Source of the DNA: Nothophaeocryptopus gaeumannii
Lineage: Eukaryota; Ascomycota; Dothideomycetes; Mycosphaerellales; Mycosphaerellaceae
Assembly: GCA_031771865.1 (NCBI GenBank)
Contig: JASISA010000001.1
Span: forward strand, 2,666,001 to 2,730,000
Length of the DNA stretch: 64,000 nucleotides
Direction of reading: 5' to 3'
Shown: positions 10,201 through 19,691 of the stretch, in pieces
How the letters are laid out: the number at the start of each line of letters is the position of its first letter
Position numbering within the stretch: position 1 is the first letter of the stretch
Notes under the pieces: generated by a model
Databases searched by the model: none
What the model saw: only the letters and a program-made list of their open reading frames with translations
Told to the model about the DNA's origin: nothing
Position numbers and translations under genes: made by a program

Positions 10201-13200
10201 TTTTGCAACAGGCCAATGTGGGCATTGGTTATGCGGCGAGGAAGCTTGTGCCAGTTCTTGATGCTCAGCTGAATGTTCTCGTCGCAGACTCTGGCAAACT
10301 CCTGCGGGCTCTCGTTCTTGTTGTGAAGCTTCAGCAAGGATATAAATGCCTGGAAGAACATGCGTCGTGGTGTTGGCGCATCAGACACGGCTTTGACGAC
10401 CGTCTCCAGATGTTCGCGATTCTCGGTACTGGTCCACGCCTCGTAATTGCGCCACATAGCCTCCAAGTAGAGGTCGTTGATGTTCTCGTGTTTAGCGAAC
10501 TCGGTCAAGATGTCCCACTGCTGGAGTTTCTGCGCGCAGAGGACCCATTGATCTTCCCACAGAATATACTCGCCTTGAGAATATGGAAGAGATCCAGTCC
10601 TCGCTTTGATCTGAGCTTGCTCGTACATGTTCTGCGCCTTGTCCCAGATCCCGTTTTGCTCGTACGAGAGGGCGGCGTTAGTCTCCACGTAAGCTGCTCG
10701 GCGGCGCCAAGTCCCATAGAAGAGGTCGCTCTCTTCCAGTCCAGCATACGTCTCGACCAGAGCATCGAGGTTGCTCTCGCGCACATTCGAAGTATCGACA
10801 ACCGGACGCGTAGCCAATTTCTCCATGAAGGTAGCAGCCACGTACCAAGCGTCGTAGCTCTTTGCAAGGTACTTCATGACATGAGGCGGAAACTTGACCT
10901 TCGGCGATGCACCTGCGATACCCTCGAGCAAAGTCGCCACGCAGTTTGGTCGTCGGTCGATCTGTCTCTGGTGGAAGTCCTTGGTGAGCAGAGAGATGAG
11001 GCCGGACTCGATATCCTCACGATCGTCCTTGGAGAGCGTAGACCAGCACATCTTGAAGTACGCAACCCAGATATCGTGCGCAAGGCTCCAATCCGTGTGC
11101 TGAATTTCAGCCAGCGGCACAAGAACATCCCTCCCACGCACAACGCTGACCTCAGCAACGAAACGCTTCTCTTCAGCCAGCATCTCTTCAAGGCTGTCGT
11201 CGATCATGACATCCGCCAAACGTGCGTCGCTAGCGTACGTGTTGAAAGCCTTGCTCGCGGGCATGCACTTGAAGTCCTCGTCGTTGAGACGAATGGCTGA
11301 ATGCTGATCCAAAGACCCGAACATTAGCTGGACGACCTGGCTCAACCAGAACGAATCGCCCAACACATCCCACTGCTGTTCGCTGATAAGCTTGAAGAAG
11401 CGATTGCTTGTTGACCTGGAAAGAGCCTTGTCGTAGATGGTCATGAACCGGCTACGCATCTCGATATCCGAACTTCTCAGACCGATCAGGAAGGCATGCT
11501 CCATCCTCACTGCAAGCTCACTTCTGGTAATCTTATTGTCTTCGTAAATCCGAATGACCAGGTTCATGAACTTCGTGTACAGCGTTTGATCAGGTCTGCC
11601 TTCAAAGAGCAACATCTTCTGTAGGACGGCAGTCTTCTCCTTGAGTGTCGGCACCGGCTCCTGGCTGGTGAATACCCAGTAGTCGACTTGACTGAGAATC
11701 TTCTCGCACAGGGCATTGTTCGTGGACCGCTCCACTAACGAAGCAAGCACGCTCAGATACGGCCTCCGCTGTTCGCCGAGGGTACTGATCCGTGCGGAGA
11801 GCATCTCAATCACTTTTATGATCATGTTCACGGTGAGCTCAACTTCATGCGGAGTGGCAGGAGGCTGTTGGCCTTGCTGCATCGCTTGATGTGGAGTCAT
11901 CAGTGCTGCCAGGTGGTCTTTAGCCAGCTTAGTCTGGAGAGCCTTCAGCAGTGCTGGAATGTGTGCGTCGACATCCTCTGGCTTGCGCTGAGACATGATC
12001 CAGAGAATATTGATACCTGGCACGTTATTCCCGTTGTTGAGCACCTCGCCCGCCAAAGACGTCAAGAAGCTAGTGAACTCATCAGTTGGGCTGTCAGCAT
12101 CCGGCATCTCTTCCTCGTCACGTTGCAGCGGGATGGGCGAAAGAGCGCGCTGTAAGATTGGAGGCAGCTTCGGCACGACATTCTCGGCAACATCGCTGTT
12201 GTGAAGTGCATCTTGAACCTCTGGGCTTTCATTGCGGAGAGGCTTCGCGAGCAGCTTCTGCAATTGAGGCAAGCGAGCGATGACCCAGTCGTCTGGTCTG
12301 GCATTCAGAAGCACTTTGACAACCTGAATGGTGTTGATCATGCGGGTGGTCCAGCTGTCGACCTTGTCTTCTTGTTTGTGATCATTGCAAAGGATCTGCT
12401 CAGTGACCTTCGGGAACATGGCGTCAATGTCGAGATCATCCCAGTACGGAGGAGAAAGCAGCTTCGATAAAAGATCAAGTGACTTCGTAATTGTCTCCGG
12501 CGGATTAGGGTGCTGGGGCGCGTTCGGGCTGCTGGCATCCTTGTTCCTCGGCGGAGAGCACGGGAAGCGCTCTGGCAGAGTCGCAATGAACTGCACCATG
12601 TACTTGATGAATATCAATCTCAGCTGTGGATTGGCCACGGCATTTTTCTTTGGATTGTCACCCTCGCCAAGACCACCATTCTCCTTGACAGTACGCTCTT
12701 CCCACTGCCACATCAACGTGAACAAGTTCAGCGCAAGCTTGCGACTCTCCACGCTAGGGCTAGGCAGCTGCGCGACTTTGCTAATTGAAGGAATGATGAT
12801 CTGCGCGAACGCCTCACGCGCTTCATAGAAGAGGTCTGGGTGTCGCACAATGAAGTGATAGATGCTGGTCAGCTGCTGGACATTACTGATCTCTTCGCTC
12901 AAGATCTTGCGCGGGAGCCTAGCCCATACAGATTGGCGACCGTCAGGACCTCCTAGCCGCTTCTTGAGTACAGGCTCAAGAATCTCCAGTGACTGCATAA
13001 CCAAGTTCCGACCTTCTGCCTGATGCGCGCGCAGAAGCGAATTGTACACCTGCATGGCGATCTTGGGTGGAGTGTCGTAATGCGAGATGAAGTACGTGAT
13101 CAGGCAGTACGACGCGAATTTGTTGATGTGATCCTCGAGACGAATGTAATTCCAGCCGAACTTGATGAGGTCCTTTCTAGTCTCCTGCAGCATGTTGTAG

Positions 13201-16200
13201 TGGTACTTGACAAGGAAAGCCGAGGTCTGCAGCAACTCCATTCTGCTGTGGTCGACACCATGCGTGTTGTCGTCGGAAATGTCTGACACAGACTGTGGTT
13301 TCCAGAGCTTATTGTGGATCTCTTCAGTCATGTTCTTATCAAAGAGCGGAGTGCCCTTGTTGTTCGGCTGGAAGAGACTGTCCCAGTTCCGCATCACGTC
13401 GTTGGCAAGAATCGGATTCGCAAGGTTGTGGAATGCGAACCACTTCAGTTTCTGCGAAGTATCTTTGGACGTGTAGATCTCAATGCATCGCTGCATGATG
13501 GATCTCTGATATTCGACCGACTCGTTGGTGATGACGTGCTTGTAGAGGTATGCGAAGAGCGTTGGACAGGCCTGCAATTCGCCTTTGACGCTAGATTCGA
13601 AGATGCCAAAGAGGCAGTCGAGATCTTTCGGCTGCTGCTTCAAGTAGACAGTCAAGATATGCATGATCTGCTCCGAACTCTGCATGACAGCCAGGCGCAG
13701 GTTTGTAGGCAGAGCATGTCGCTGCTGCATACTCTGCAGCTGCTTAGCCGCATCGATGAGAGCCTTGCGCGTGTTCTCATTCTCCATGAGCTGCTTGCCA
13801 TGATCGGTAAAGTGTGAGATTGAGAAAGCGATGTGAATGGTGTTGACTGCGGCCTGAGCCTTGTCGGCATCCATGTTGTCACCGCTGAAAGTGCCAAGCA
13901 ATCCCTCGACTTCCTTGATGACCTTCTCTCGCAGAGGCCCGCTGTCTGGATCACCGAGAATCTGAGCAAAAAATCGACCCTTAGACTCTTCCTTCAACCT
14001 CTCACGGAAGTGATCCCAAGTCTCGTTCGGGTAGTGGTTGAGATACTTGATCAGCGGTTCGCGGAACGGACTGCTTCGTGTCCGCCTAAGGTCACGCTCG
14101 AGGTTCAGCACCCGCTCCACCAGATTCTGCAGGAATTGAGCAGCCTGGGCTGGAAGAAGGTGGAAGACGCTGAAGATGGCAGTGACGACCTTCATCTTCG
14201 GATGGGCTTCGATCAATTGGAATGAAACCTTCTGCAGAGTCGCAGTGTCTGCAATCTTCTCCATGTGGTCCAGGAGTCTTGTGCCGATCTCCACCTTGAA
14301 GTAGTTGTGTAGAAGCTGGAGCAAAGTCCTAAGCCCCTCCAAGCCCTCCACTGACAGCTTGCGGGGATCTTGAACGTTCATCAGTATTGGTCTCAGTCCA
14401 TTCTGCAGGAGATCCTTGGGTAGCTTCGAAGTCGACTGAAGTACTATCTTCAGCCCAGCGTTTGCTGCGCCAGCGACCTCCTTGTTCTTACTGTACAGCG
14501 ACTTGAAGAAAATGCTAATGACCCTCGCGCGATGCTGGCCACTCTGCGGCTGTACCTGTTGTCCCTGCGCGCCTGGCGTGGCGTTGGCGCTAAAGCCAGG
14601 CAATTTTATTGCCGTGGCGAGCAGCTTGAGCCCTGCGACGCGGAGGCGGACAATGTTCTCAGCCGTTCGGAACTCATAGGGCTTTGGGGCTAAACTCTCA
14701 TCATCGGCATCAACCAGGGCCAGCGTCTCGAACAGAAGCCTATTCAGATTGTCGTCGAATGGCAAGATCTCTTGCTCATGCGGAATGTCAAGCAGGAAGT
14801 TGATAGCATCGATGTATCCAATCTGCGCCGCAAAAGGAAGTGCTCGCAACGGCTTGATGAAGATGCCAAAGGTCAATGAATCTTTCACAGGCTTGAGGAG
14901 CTCGTAGTGTGGCATGTCGAAAGACGTCGCAAGCGCTCGAAGACCTTGCTGGGCGGCCTCGCGAACATGGCGATTCATGTGGTTGACCTCGGAGATGAGG
15001 TGCTTGGCAAGGATCTGAAGTTTGCTGTCCTTGACCTCCAAATCCTCCTTCTTCTCAAGACCGCTACTGCCGAAGCGCTTGACAATAGCAACGATGGTGT
15101 CTTTCGCTTGGACGCGGATGTTGGCAGGCAAATCCATAGGCATATCCTTAATAACGAACAGAAGCGCCTTCAACATCTCTGCCATGCGGTCAGTTACCCA
15201 GGAGTTGGTGAATGGCATCTTCTCCTTGTCAGTGAGCAAAGTAATGCCCAGGGTGCCAGAGTTCTTTGTAAACCACTCCTCTTCGTAGCTCACGTGGCAG
15301 CACGTCTCTGCAAGCCTGCTGAAGAAGGGCAGATTCTCAGCCTTTGCCTCATCGCCGAAGATCGTCACGGCAATCTTCAAGCAAGACTGCATAGCCTTCT
15401 CGGCAGTCTCTCGGATCTTCTTGTCGTTGTTCGCTAGACTCTCGCAAAAGGCATCCGCTAGTGTGCTGGTCTCAATGTAGACGGGACCTTCGCCAGAACG
15501 CACATCAAACGCCCTACGTTTATGCTTCTCCTTGGCAACGGCAACGCCGAGCTCAACGACCATGAAGTGCCGGCAAATTCCACTCAAAAGCCTGTCTGCA
15601 TCGTCTTTGAGGTAGTCGATGCTAGTAGCGAAGATGAGTGCTTTGAGAAGCTTGTGCAATGTCTCTTGCTGCGCCTCCCTCTTCGCAGTGGACTTGGCAC
15701 GCTCGGGGCTTGAGAAGAGATCAGACCCGAAATCAAAGACCTTCGACACGAGATCCTGTGACTGCAGTCTGACCAGCCTCGTAAGATCATCTGGCAAGGT
15801 ATCAGAGCCGATCAGAAGCTTGATGTGGGAAGTAATGAGCTCGAACGACTGGCGCTTGTGGTATTCATCCGATTTCTTCTGCGCTGCCGTCCTGGGAGTC
15901 TCCCAAAGCTTGTCAATGGCAGTGTCAATTCCCAGCCTCGCTGGCATAGCGCGCATGCCACCATTGCTGACGGCACCAATGAGACGCACGTCGTAGCTTG
16001 GCTCATCGTCGGCGTATGTTTTCCATTCGAGCTCAGATGGGTTGGTCAGGAACTTGCGGTTTCGGCCACCTAGCTTGCCAAGAATACGCACCGCGGTATG
16101 CGCGCCTTGGTGACCAGTGCCCAAAGCCATCTGGCCTTGAACATTGAGGTTGGCACCGGTCAAGCTGACGGGCTTCAACATCCGCCAAAGGCTACCCATG

Positions 16201-18926
16201 ATCTCTTCCATCCATGGCTGCATGATCGGGTCCAGATAGTCCGCCGTCAGGTTGTCCACGCATAGTTCCAGGGTCCGCAACCCCTGCGCCGTGAGCTCGC
16301 TTGACCCAGACCCTCGGTTGTCATTCGAAGATCTGTCATTCGAATACGGGTGGTAGCTGGGTGACGAAGATGGCTCGCCGGAGCGCAGAGCCACGGTGAG
16401 CGGGCGCATCAAGTACGATAGATGAGGTAGTAAATGGCTGAGACGTGCGGGCACAGTCAGTGATAGTTCCACGAAAAGGTCTCGTGTGCTTCCGTCAGGT
16501 GCTGCTGCGAGTTGAGTGTTGAGAACCTCCAGAAGCATCTCCAGTAGCGGCAAAATTTCCTTGTACAAGTGCTCGAACCGACCGCCTCCTATGCTTCGGA
16601 ACAAAGATCTCAGGAGCAGGAAGTAGTTTGTGGGCACATCCGCTGTGACAGATAAGTCGATCGATCTTGTAATGAGTTCACGGACGTGTGGGAGCAACAC
16701 TCCCTCATTGTGTTGCGAGAACAACGTGACAGCCATGAAGGAGAGCTTGAAAAGCCGCAGCAAGACAGAGGTCTTGTTGGCATCGTCTTCACCAACCTCC
16801 GCGAGCTTGCTCATGAGGAACTTCAGGAGCATGCCGCAAAAGGCAGGGCTGGTGGCTTCACTCGCCAGCAGAAATTGCGGGATGTGTAAAAGTGCCGAGT
16901 GCTTAAAACTCTGCTCATAGAGAAAGGCGATGCCAGAAGGATCGCCCGAAGTGAAGATCTCATGAAAGGTAGCCGGATCCAGGTGATGGAAGATGGTAGC
17001 AAAAGTCTCGAGCAGCTCCTTCTCTTCTTTCGAATTGGCAGTTGTCTGGATGCTTGAGCTGGGCTCGTTGGGTGCGTTGTTCTCTGCAGAAGCATCCAAA
17101 GGCGCATAGTATTGAAAGCACTTGGCACCTTCGCGAAACAGTTTCATAAGCACTTCCACCTCCTCTGCCTCGAAGCCTGAAGACAGCTCGTTCCAGTGTG
17201 GCGGCGCGCTGCTAGCATCAACTTCTTCCTTGATTTTCGGCGGATTGCTATTCCGCAGTTGATAGAAGAACTGCTTCAAGCCTCCTAGCAAGTTCTTGAA
17301 GAGAAACTTGTTCTCGGTAACAGCATCTGTTGCCCTGTCCTTCGGGTTGACAGCTTTGATCGGCATGGCGTTGAAGATGTCGGTCTCGTCCCAGTCCGGC
17401 TTCGAGTCTTGGTCAGCTAGGTAGTTCTCAGGTACCAGCTCCAAACCGTGGCCGTTGTCCTGGTGTTGTTGCCGGTAGAGCTTCACTGCATTCGGGTACG
17501 CTCGGTTCATCCCTCCGAATTTGTCGGCAATGCCGTTGAGAACGCTCATCATCAAGAATCGCGCATTCTTCTTGTCTTCCACCTTGGACATGCATTCCGC
17601 CATGTTCAACAACAGCTTGGCACTCATCGTCTGATAGCTAGTCCCAGGGACCTCCACGCCATCGTCACCCGTCAGGTGCCCTACGTACACCTGTACCACC
17701 CTTGCTATTTGCTCGGCACTGAGCTGTTCCCGAACGTGATGAATGAGATCGGCAAGCATTGTATACGCAAGCGGCCGAAGCGTGATGTCCGCTGTGAGCG
17801 AGTCGCCGACAAGAGTTCGTGGGTCCAGTAAAGGTAGGATCACTGGGAGGAACACTGACCGGAAGTTGAAGTTGATGATATGCCTGATCGCCACGAGAAG
17901 CTCTTTCCGTGTCGCTGTATGAGAGCGTGGAACATCTCGCAGTAGTCGGACTGTCAGCTCCGGGAGCTGGGACAGGAAGTCCTGCAAAGACTGTGCGTAC
18001 GCCCTGAGCAGGTAGGCCAGGAAGGACATGGTCTTTACTTGAGCAGTAACCAAGTCACCAAAGGCACTCGATTGACCCTTCGTTTTGATCTCCTTCGCGA
18101 CGCCAGTGAAGATAGTCCCGCTCGCCTCGGCCTCATCGTGAGCGCGCTTCTGAGGCCCAGCTTGAAGGAGAAGTGTCTGCTTGATACGCGGAGTGAATTT
18201 GCCGACATTCTTGGGTGCCAGTGCGCGGTGAGCCTGGAAGATAGAAACGACAATGATGGGACACTCGGCAACGACCTTGAAGCTGTGCATGCCTTTGACT
18301 AGTTGTCTCGTCGTTGTCGCCTCTGCTGATGGATCTGCCAGAGCGTGTGATGAAGATGCTACGGGCGAGCCAGGCGTCCCAGTCGCATTCGGCGTGCCTG
18401 GAGCGGCTCCTGCAGCAGGTATTGGCGTCGTTGAATCGAAGGTTTCCTTCACAGTCTGCTCCATGCCATCAAAGATCTCGAGGATGAGGTCTAGAAACGG
18501 CTGTGCCTTCTCTGCGACGCCTGCAGTCTTGGTGTGGTATCTGCAAATATCCATGACAATCTTCAAACACAGCACCGAGTTGTCTTCGTTCTCAATCTTG
18601 ACCAGCTCCAAGCACTTGTCCACGACCTTCTCCGCAAACGGCTCCATCATCGCCGCAGTGTCCGCAGACTGCGGCAGACGATGAATGATCTCCAGAACGC
18701 ATTGTCGCACTTTCTGCTCTGGTGATGTGGATATGAAGACCGGGGCCGAGGAGAGGATGTTCAGGAAGATGGGTATGAACTTGGCGAGGAATGTCGAATA
18801 CGTCGAAGTTTGGCAGAAGTGCTCGAGTTGGTCGCGAAGTTCGGTGAGGGCCGCGCCCTTGGCCTTGAAGTCGAGTTGGGCATCTTGGAGTTTCGTTTCA
18901 TATGCCTCCATTTGTCGCTCGGCCAT
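7287..18926 (-). CDS. TRA1: Tra1, PIKK-family pseudokinase of SAGA and NuA4
   Basis: Scaffold subunit that contacts transcription activators and brings the SAGA and NuA4 histone acetyltransferases to promoters. A single uninterrupted frame encodes 3879 residues, the usual size for fungal Tra1. The N-terminal LEHFCQTSTYSTFLAKFIPI block, a long HEAT solenoid, the FAT domain, the kinase-like domain (about 3450-3850) and the FATC end LLWMPWL are all recognisable. The kinase region has YPSKMHISRGSGNIWGSELL where active PIKKs carry the catalytic Asp/Asn and DFG motifs, so it is a pseudokinase, as known for the family. Low-complexity inserts lie near residues 160-200, 3250-3330 (Ala/Ser/Glu/Lys-rich) and 3760-3790. 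Start and end both match the family, so no exon appears to be missing. Confidence 0.97.
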   Translation of the reverse strand: MAERQMEAYETKLQDAQLDFKAKGAALTELRDQLEHFCQTSTYSTFLAKFIPIFLNILSSAPVFISTSPEQKVRQCVLEIIHRLPQSADTAAMMEPFAEKVVDKCLELVKIENEDNSVLCLKIVMDICRYHTKTAGVAEKAQPFLDLILEIFDGMEQTVKETFDSTTPIPAAGAAPGTPNATGTPGSPVASSSHALADPSAEATTTRQLVKGMHSFKVVAECPIIVVSIFQAHRALAPKNVGKFTPRIKQTLLLQAGPQKRAHDEAEASGTIFTGVAKEIKTKGQSSAFGDLVTAQVKTMSFLAYLLRAYAQSLQDFLSQLPELTVRLLRDVPRSHTATRKELLVAIRHIINFNFRSVFLPVILPLLDPRTLVGDSLTADITLRPLAYTMLADLIHHVREQLSAEQIARVVQVYVGHLTGDDGVEVPGTSYQTMSAKLLLNMAECMSKVEDKKNARFLMMSVLNGIADKFGGMNRAYPNAVKLYRQQHQDNGHGLELVPENYLADQDSKPDWDETDIFNAMPIKAVNPKDRATDAVTENKFLFKNLLGGLKQFFYQLRNSNPPKIKEEVDASSAPPHWNELSSGFEAEEVEVLMKLFREGAKCFQYYAPLDASAENNAPNEPSSSIQTTANSKEEKELLETFATIFHHLDPATFHEIFTSGDPSGIAFLYEQSFKHSALLHIPQFLLASEATSPAFCGMLLKFLMSKLAEVGEDDANKTSVLLRLFKLSFMAVTLFSQHNEGVLLPHVRELITRSIDLSVTADVPTNYFLLLRSLFRSIGGGRFEHLYKEILPLLEMLLEVLNTQLAAAPDGSTRDLFVELSLTVPARLSHLLPHLSYLMRPLTVALRSGEPSSSPSYHPYSNDRSSNDNRGSGSSELTAQGLRTLELCVDNLTADYLDPIMQPWMEEIMGSLWRMLKPVSLTGANLNVQGQMALGTGHQGAHTAVRILGKLGGRNRKFLTNPSELEWKTYADDEPSYDVRLIGAVSNGGMRAMPARLGIDTAIDKLWETPRTAAQKKSDEYHKRQSFELITSHIKLLIGSDTLPDDLTRLVRLQSQDLVSKVFDFGSDLFSSPERAKSTAKREAQQETLHKLLKALIFATSIDYLKDDADRLLSGICRHFMVVELGVAVAKEKHKRRAFDVRSGEGPVYIETSTLADAFCESLANNDKKIRETAEKAMQSCLKIAVTIFGDEAKAENLPFFSRLAETCCHVSYEEEWFTKNSGTLGITLLTDKEKMPFTNSWVTDRMAEMLKALLFVIKDMPMDLPANIRVQAKDTIVAIVKRFGSSGLEKKEDLEVKDSKLQILAKHLISEVNHMNRHVREAAQQGLRALATSFDMPHYELLKPVKDSLTFGIFIKPLRALPFAAQIGYIDAINFLLDIPHEQEILPFDDNLNRLLFETLALVDADDESLAPKPYEFRTAENIVRLRVAGLKLLATAIKLPGFSANATPGAQGQQVQPQSGQHRARVISIFFKSLYSKNKEVAGAANAGLKIVLQSTSKLPKDLLQNGLRPILMNVQDPRKLSVEGLEGLRTLLQLLHNYFKVEIGTRLLDHMEKIADTATLQKVSFQLIEAHPKMKVVTAIFSVFHLLPAQAAQFLQNLVERVLNLERDLRRTRSSPFREPLIKYLNHYPNETWDHFRERLKEESKGRFFAQILGDPDSGPLREKVIKEVEGLLGTFSGDNMDADKAQAAVNTIHIAFSISHFTDHGKQLMENENTRKALIDAAKQLQSMQQRHALPTNLRLAVMQSSEQIMHILTVYLKQQPKDLDCLFGIFESSVKGELQACPTLFAYLYKHVITNESVEYQRSIMQRCIEIYTSKDTSQKLKWFAFHNLANPILANDVMRNWDSLFQPNNKGTPLFDKNMTEEIHNKLWKPQSVSDISDDNTHGVDHSRMELLQTSAFLVKYHYNMLQETRKDLIKFGWNYIRLEDHINKFASYCLITYFISHYDTPPKIAMQVYNSLLRAHQAEGRNLVMQSLEILEPVLKKRLGGPDGRQSVWARLPRKILSEEISNVQQLTSIYHFIVRHPDLFYEAREAFAQIIIPSISKVAQLPSPSVESRKLALNLFTLMWQWEERTVKENGGLGEGDNPKKNAVANPQLRLIFIKYMVQFIATLPERFPCSPPRNKDASSPNAPQHPNPPETITKSLDLLSKLLSPPYWDDLDIDAMFPKVTEQILCNDHKQEDKVDSWTTRMINTIQVVKVLLNARPDDWVIARLPQLQKLLAKPLRNESPEVQDALHNSDVAENVVPKLPPILQRALSPIPLQRDEEEMPDADSPTDEFTSFLTSLAGEVLNNGNNVPGINILWIMSQRKPEDVDAHIPALLKALQTKLAKDHLAALMTPHQAMQQGQQPPATPHEVELTVNMIIKVIEMLSARISTLGEQRRPYLSVLASLVERSTNNALCEKILSQVDYWVFTSQEPVPTLKEKTAVLQKMLLFEGRPDQTLYTKFMNLVIRIYEDNKITRSELAVRMEHAFLIGLRSSDIEMRSRFMTIYDKALSRSTSNRFFKLISEQQWDVLGDSFWLSQVVQLMFGSLDQHSAIRLNDEDFKCMPASKAFNTYASDARLADVMIDDSLEEMLAEEKRFVAEVSVVRGRDVLVPLAEIQHTDWSLAHDIWVAYFKMCWSTLSKDDREDIESGLISLLTKDFHQRQIDRRPNCVATLLEGIAGASPKVKFPPHVMKYLAKSYDAWYVAATFMEKLATRPVVDTSNVRESNLDALVETYAGLEESDLFYGTWRRRAAYVETNAALSYEQNGIWDKAQNMYEQAQIKARTGSLPYSQGEYILWEDQWVLCAQKLQQWDILTEFAKHENINDLYLEAMWRNYEAWTSTENREHLETVVKAVSDAPTPRRMFFQAFISLLKLHNKNESPQEFARVCDENIQLSIKNWHKLPRRITNAHIGLLQNFQLLVELHDASVICQSLAQTNQANLDVKSQELKVLLSTWRDRLPNLWDDINAWQDLVTWRQHIFQLINGTYLNLLPNNGGNATGNSYAYRGYHETAWIINRFAHVARKHQMPEVCITQLSKIYTLPNIEIQEAFLKLREQAKCHYQNRSELTNGLDVINNTNLNYFGQQQKAEFYTLKGMFLSKLNQKEEASDAFGTALFFDIKLPKAWAEWGRYSDKLFKEEPTNLELGSNALSCYLEAAGQYKSSKSRKLLSRILWLLSLDDSEGQLSQKFYDYHGDHPWWYWVTFIPQLLNNLSRTESEANIAHQILTNLAKTYPQALHFMLRTSNDDMQVIRKSQMLREQREKAAKAKQQAGAATAATADAKSESPARPDSSAGQSRPTTSAGEQAQTNGEKTEETKKEGEEDKKDETPKPKKPWEHTDALTITLRTAFPLLYASMEAMVEQIQRHFKCPPDEDAYRLIVALLNDALTYIGRTPAAFTQENKLPPQTEANITRFAESILPPHIRKSFEQDFVAKKPTMYEYIVKLRRWRDKLAERLDRRPSTFHLAETTHLSGFRFVWFDEVEIPGQYLQHKDKNQDFVRIERFLPVVDLVRGVSSCHRRLKIRGHDGSIHPFAIQHPAPRHSRREERILQLFRIFNSTLSKKKESRRRNLQFHLPVMVPLSPQIRMIQDDASYVSLQAVWEDYCRRNETDKDEPLMFTMDKMRSITPHQKSQEQWLNMRVESLNYVQERFVPRELVRDFFAATYPSYDSFWLFRRQFSYQLAALTYITFTMFMTVRYPSKMHISRGSGNIWGSELLPFMPNHRPLVAQPEPVPFRLTPGLQTLMGPLHTEGIFVCALMAIARSLTSDATGTNSAPTPAPGSSGGPQQSAADSASNSELDHHLSIFIRDEISFWYMSSHRPASTKEGEMREHVQRNSEMIVNKAVAIAKEPAAGNLPASQSVLDLVARATNPEKLGQTDLLWMPWL

Positions 18927-19636
18927 GGCTGATATGCGCGGCCTTTAAGGCCTGCAGATGTTGGTTGTGGTTCAGTCCAGGCCGCGCTCTCGTCGCATTG
19001 CACGCGCTGTTTGTTCGATTCGTTTCGTTTCGAGTAGTACGTGCGGATGGACGGCGGTTACTCGATTGCGGTATGCGTTCGTAATGTCGTGGTCGTGCAA
19101 AGTGCAATTCGTCAAAGTCGTGAATCTAGCCTGTCTCTCTGTGGCCGCGAACACGCGCTCGATGTTGAACGTACGCGCGTGTCGAACAATAATGAGTGCA
19201 AATTGCAGTCTGATTAGCCGTAAGTGTCGTGTTCTTGTTGCAGCACGTCACAATGAAGTGGTGCGGTTGAGAGGTGTTCGTAACGGTGGTGTCTCGTGCA
19301 AGACTACCTCTCGCTGGAGAGCAGCTGGAGCTCAGAAAGTCGACTCGTGGGCGAAGTCATCTACCTGAGCCGACGATCTTTACTTAAAATGGCCTGGCTT
19401 CCGAAGACGGCACGCTCCTCTAGCGCAGTCGAATGCTTGCTGTGCCCAAGCCTGGCTTTCACATGCATCTAGCCATCACATCCATATGACTTCAGCAGTG
19501 CACAGAGATATTAGAAAGATAGCCTGCAGAATAGCAATTGACGTGTAGAAGACCGAGAGAACTGGAAGATTCGGGCTTGCAGGAAGAGCACTTCGCTTCT
19601 TCGCATGCACACAAAATGCATATGCAACTATCATCT
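18927..19636. other. TRA1 upstream region
   Basis: Likely promoter and leader of TRA1 (reading left) and 3' flank of the permease gene (also reading left). No gene recognised. Confidence 0.5.
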
Positions 19637-19660
19637 CATGCTCATGCTCATGCTCATGCT
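19637..19660. repeat. (CATGCT)4 microsatellite
   Basis: Four perfect hexamer units flanked by partial units (CTCATG before, CATCAC after). It lies about 30 bases past the permease stop, in its presumed 3' UTR. Confidence 0.9.
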
Positions 19661-19691
19661 CATCACGCTATGCACCGTTTTTCAAAACCCT

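Noticed and set aside
10014..11300. 428-codon open frame on the plus strand inside TRA1
   Set aside because: Antisense shadow of the TRA1 coding sequence; low in recognisable motifs, and TRA1 is fully supported in the other direction.
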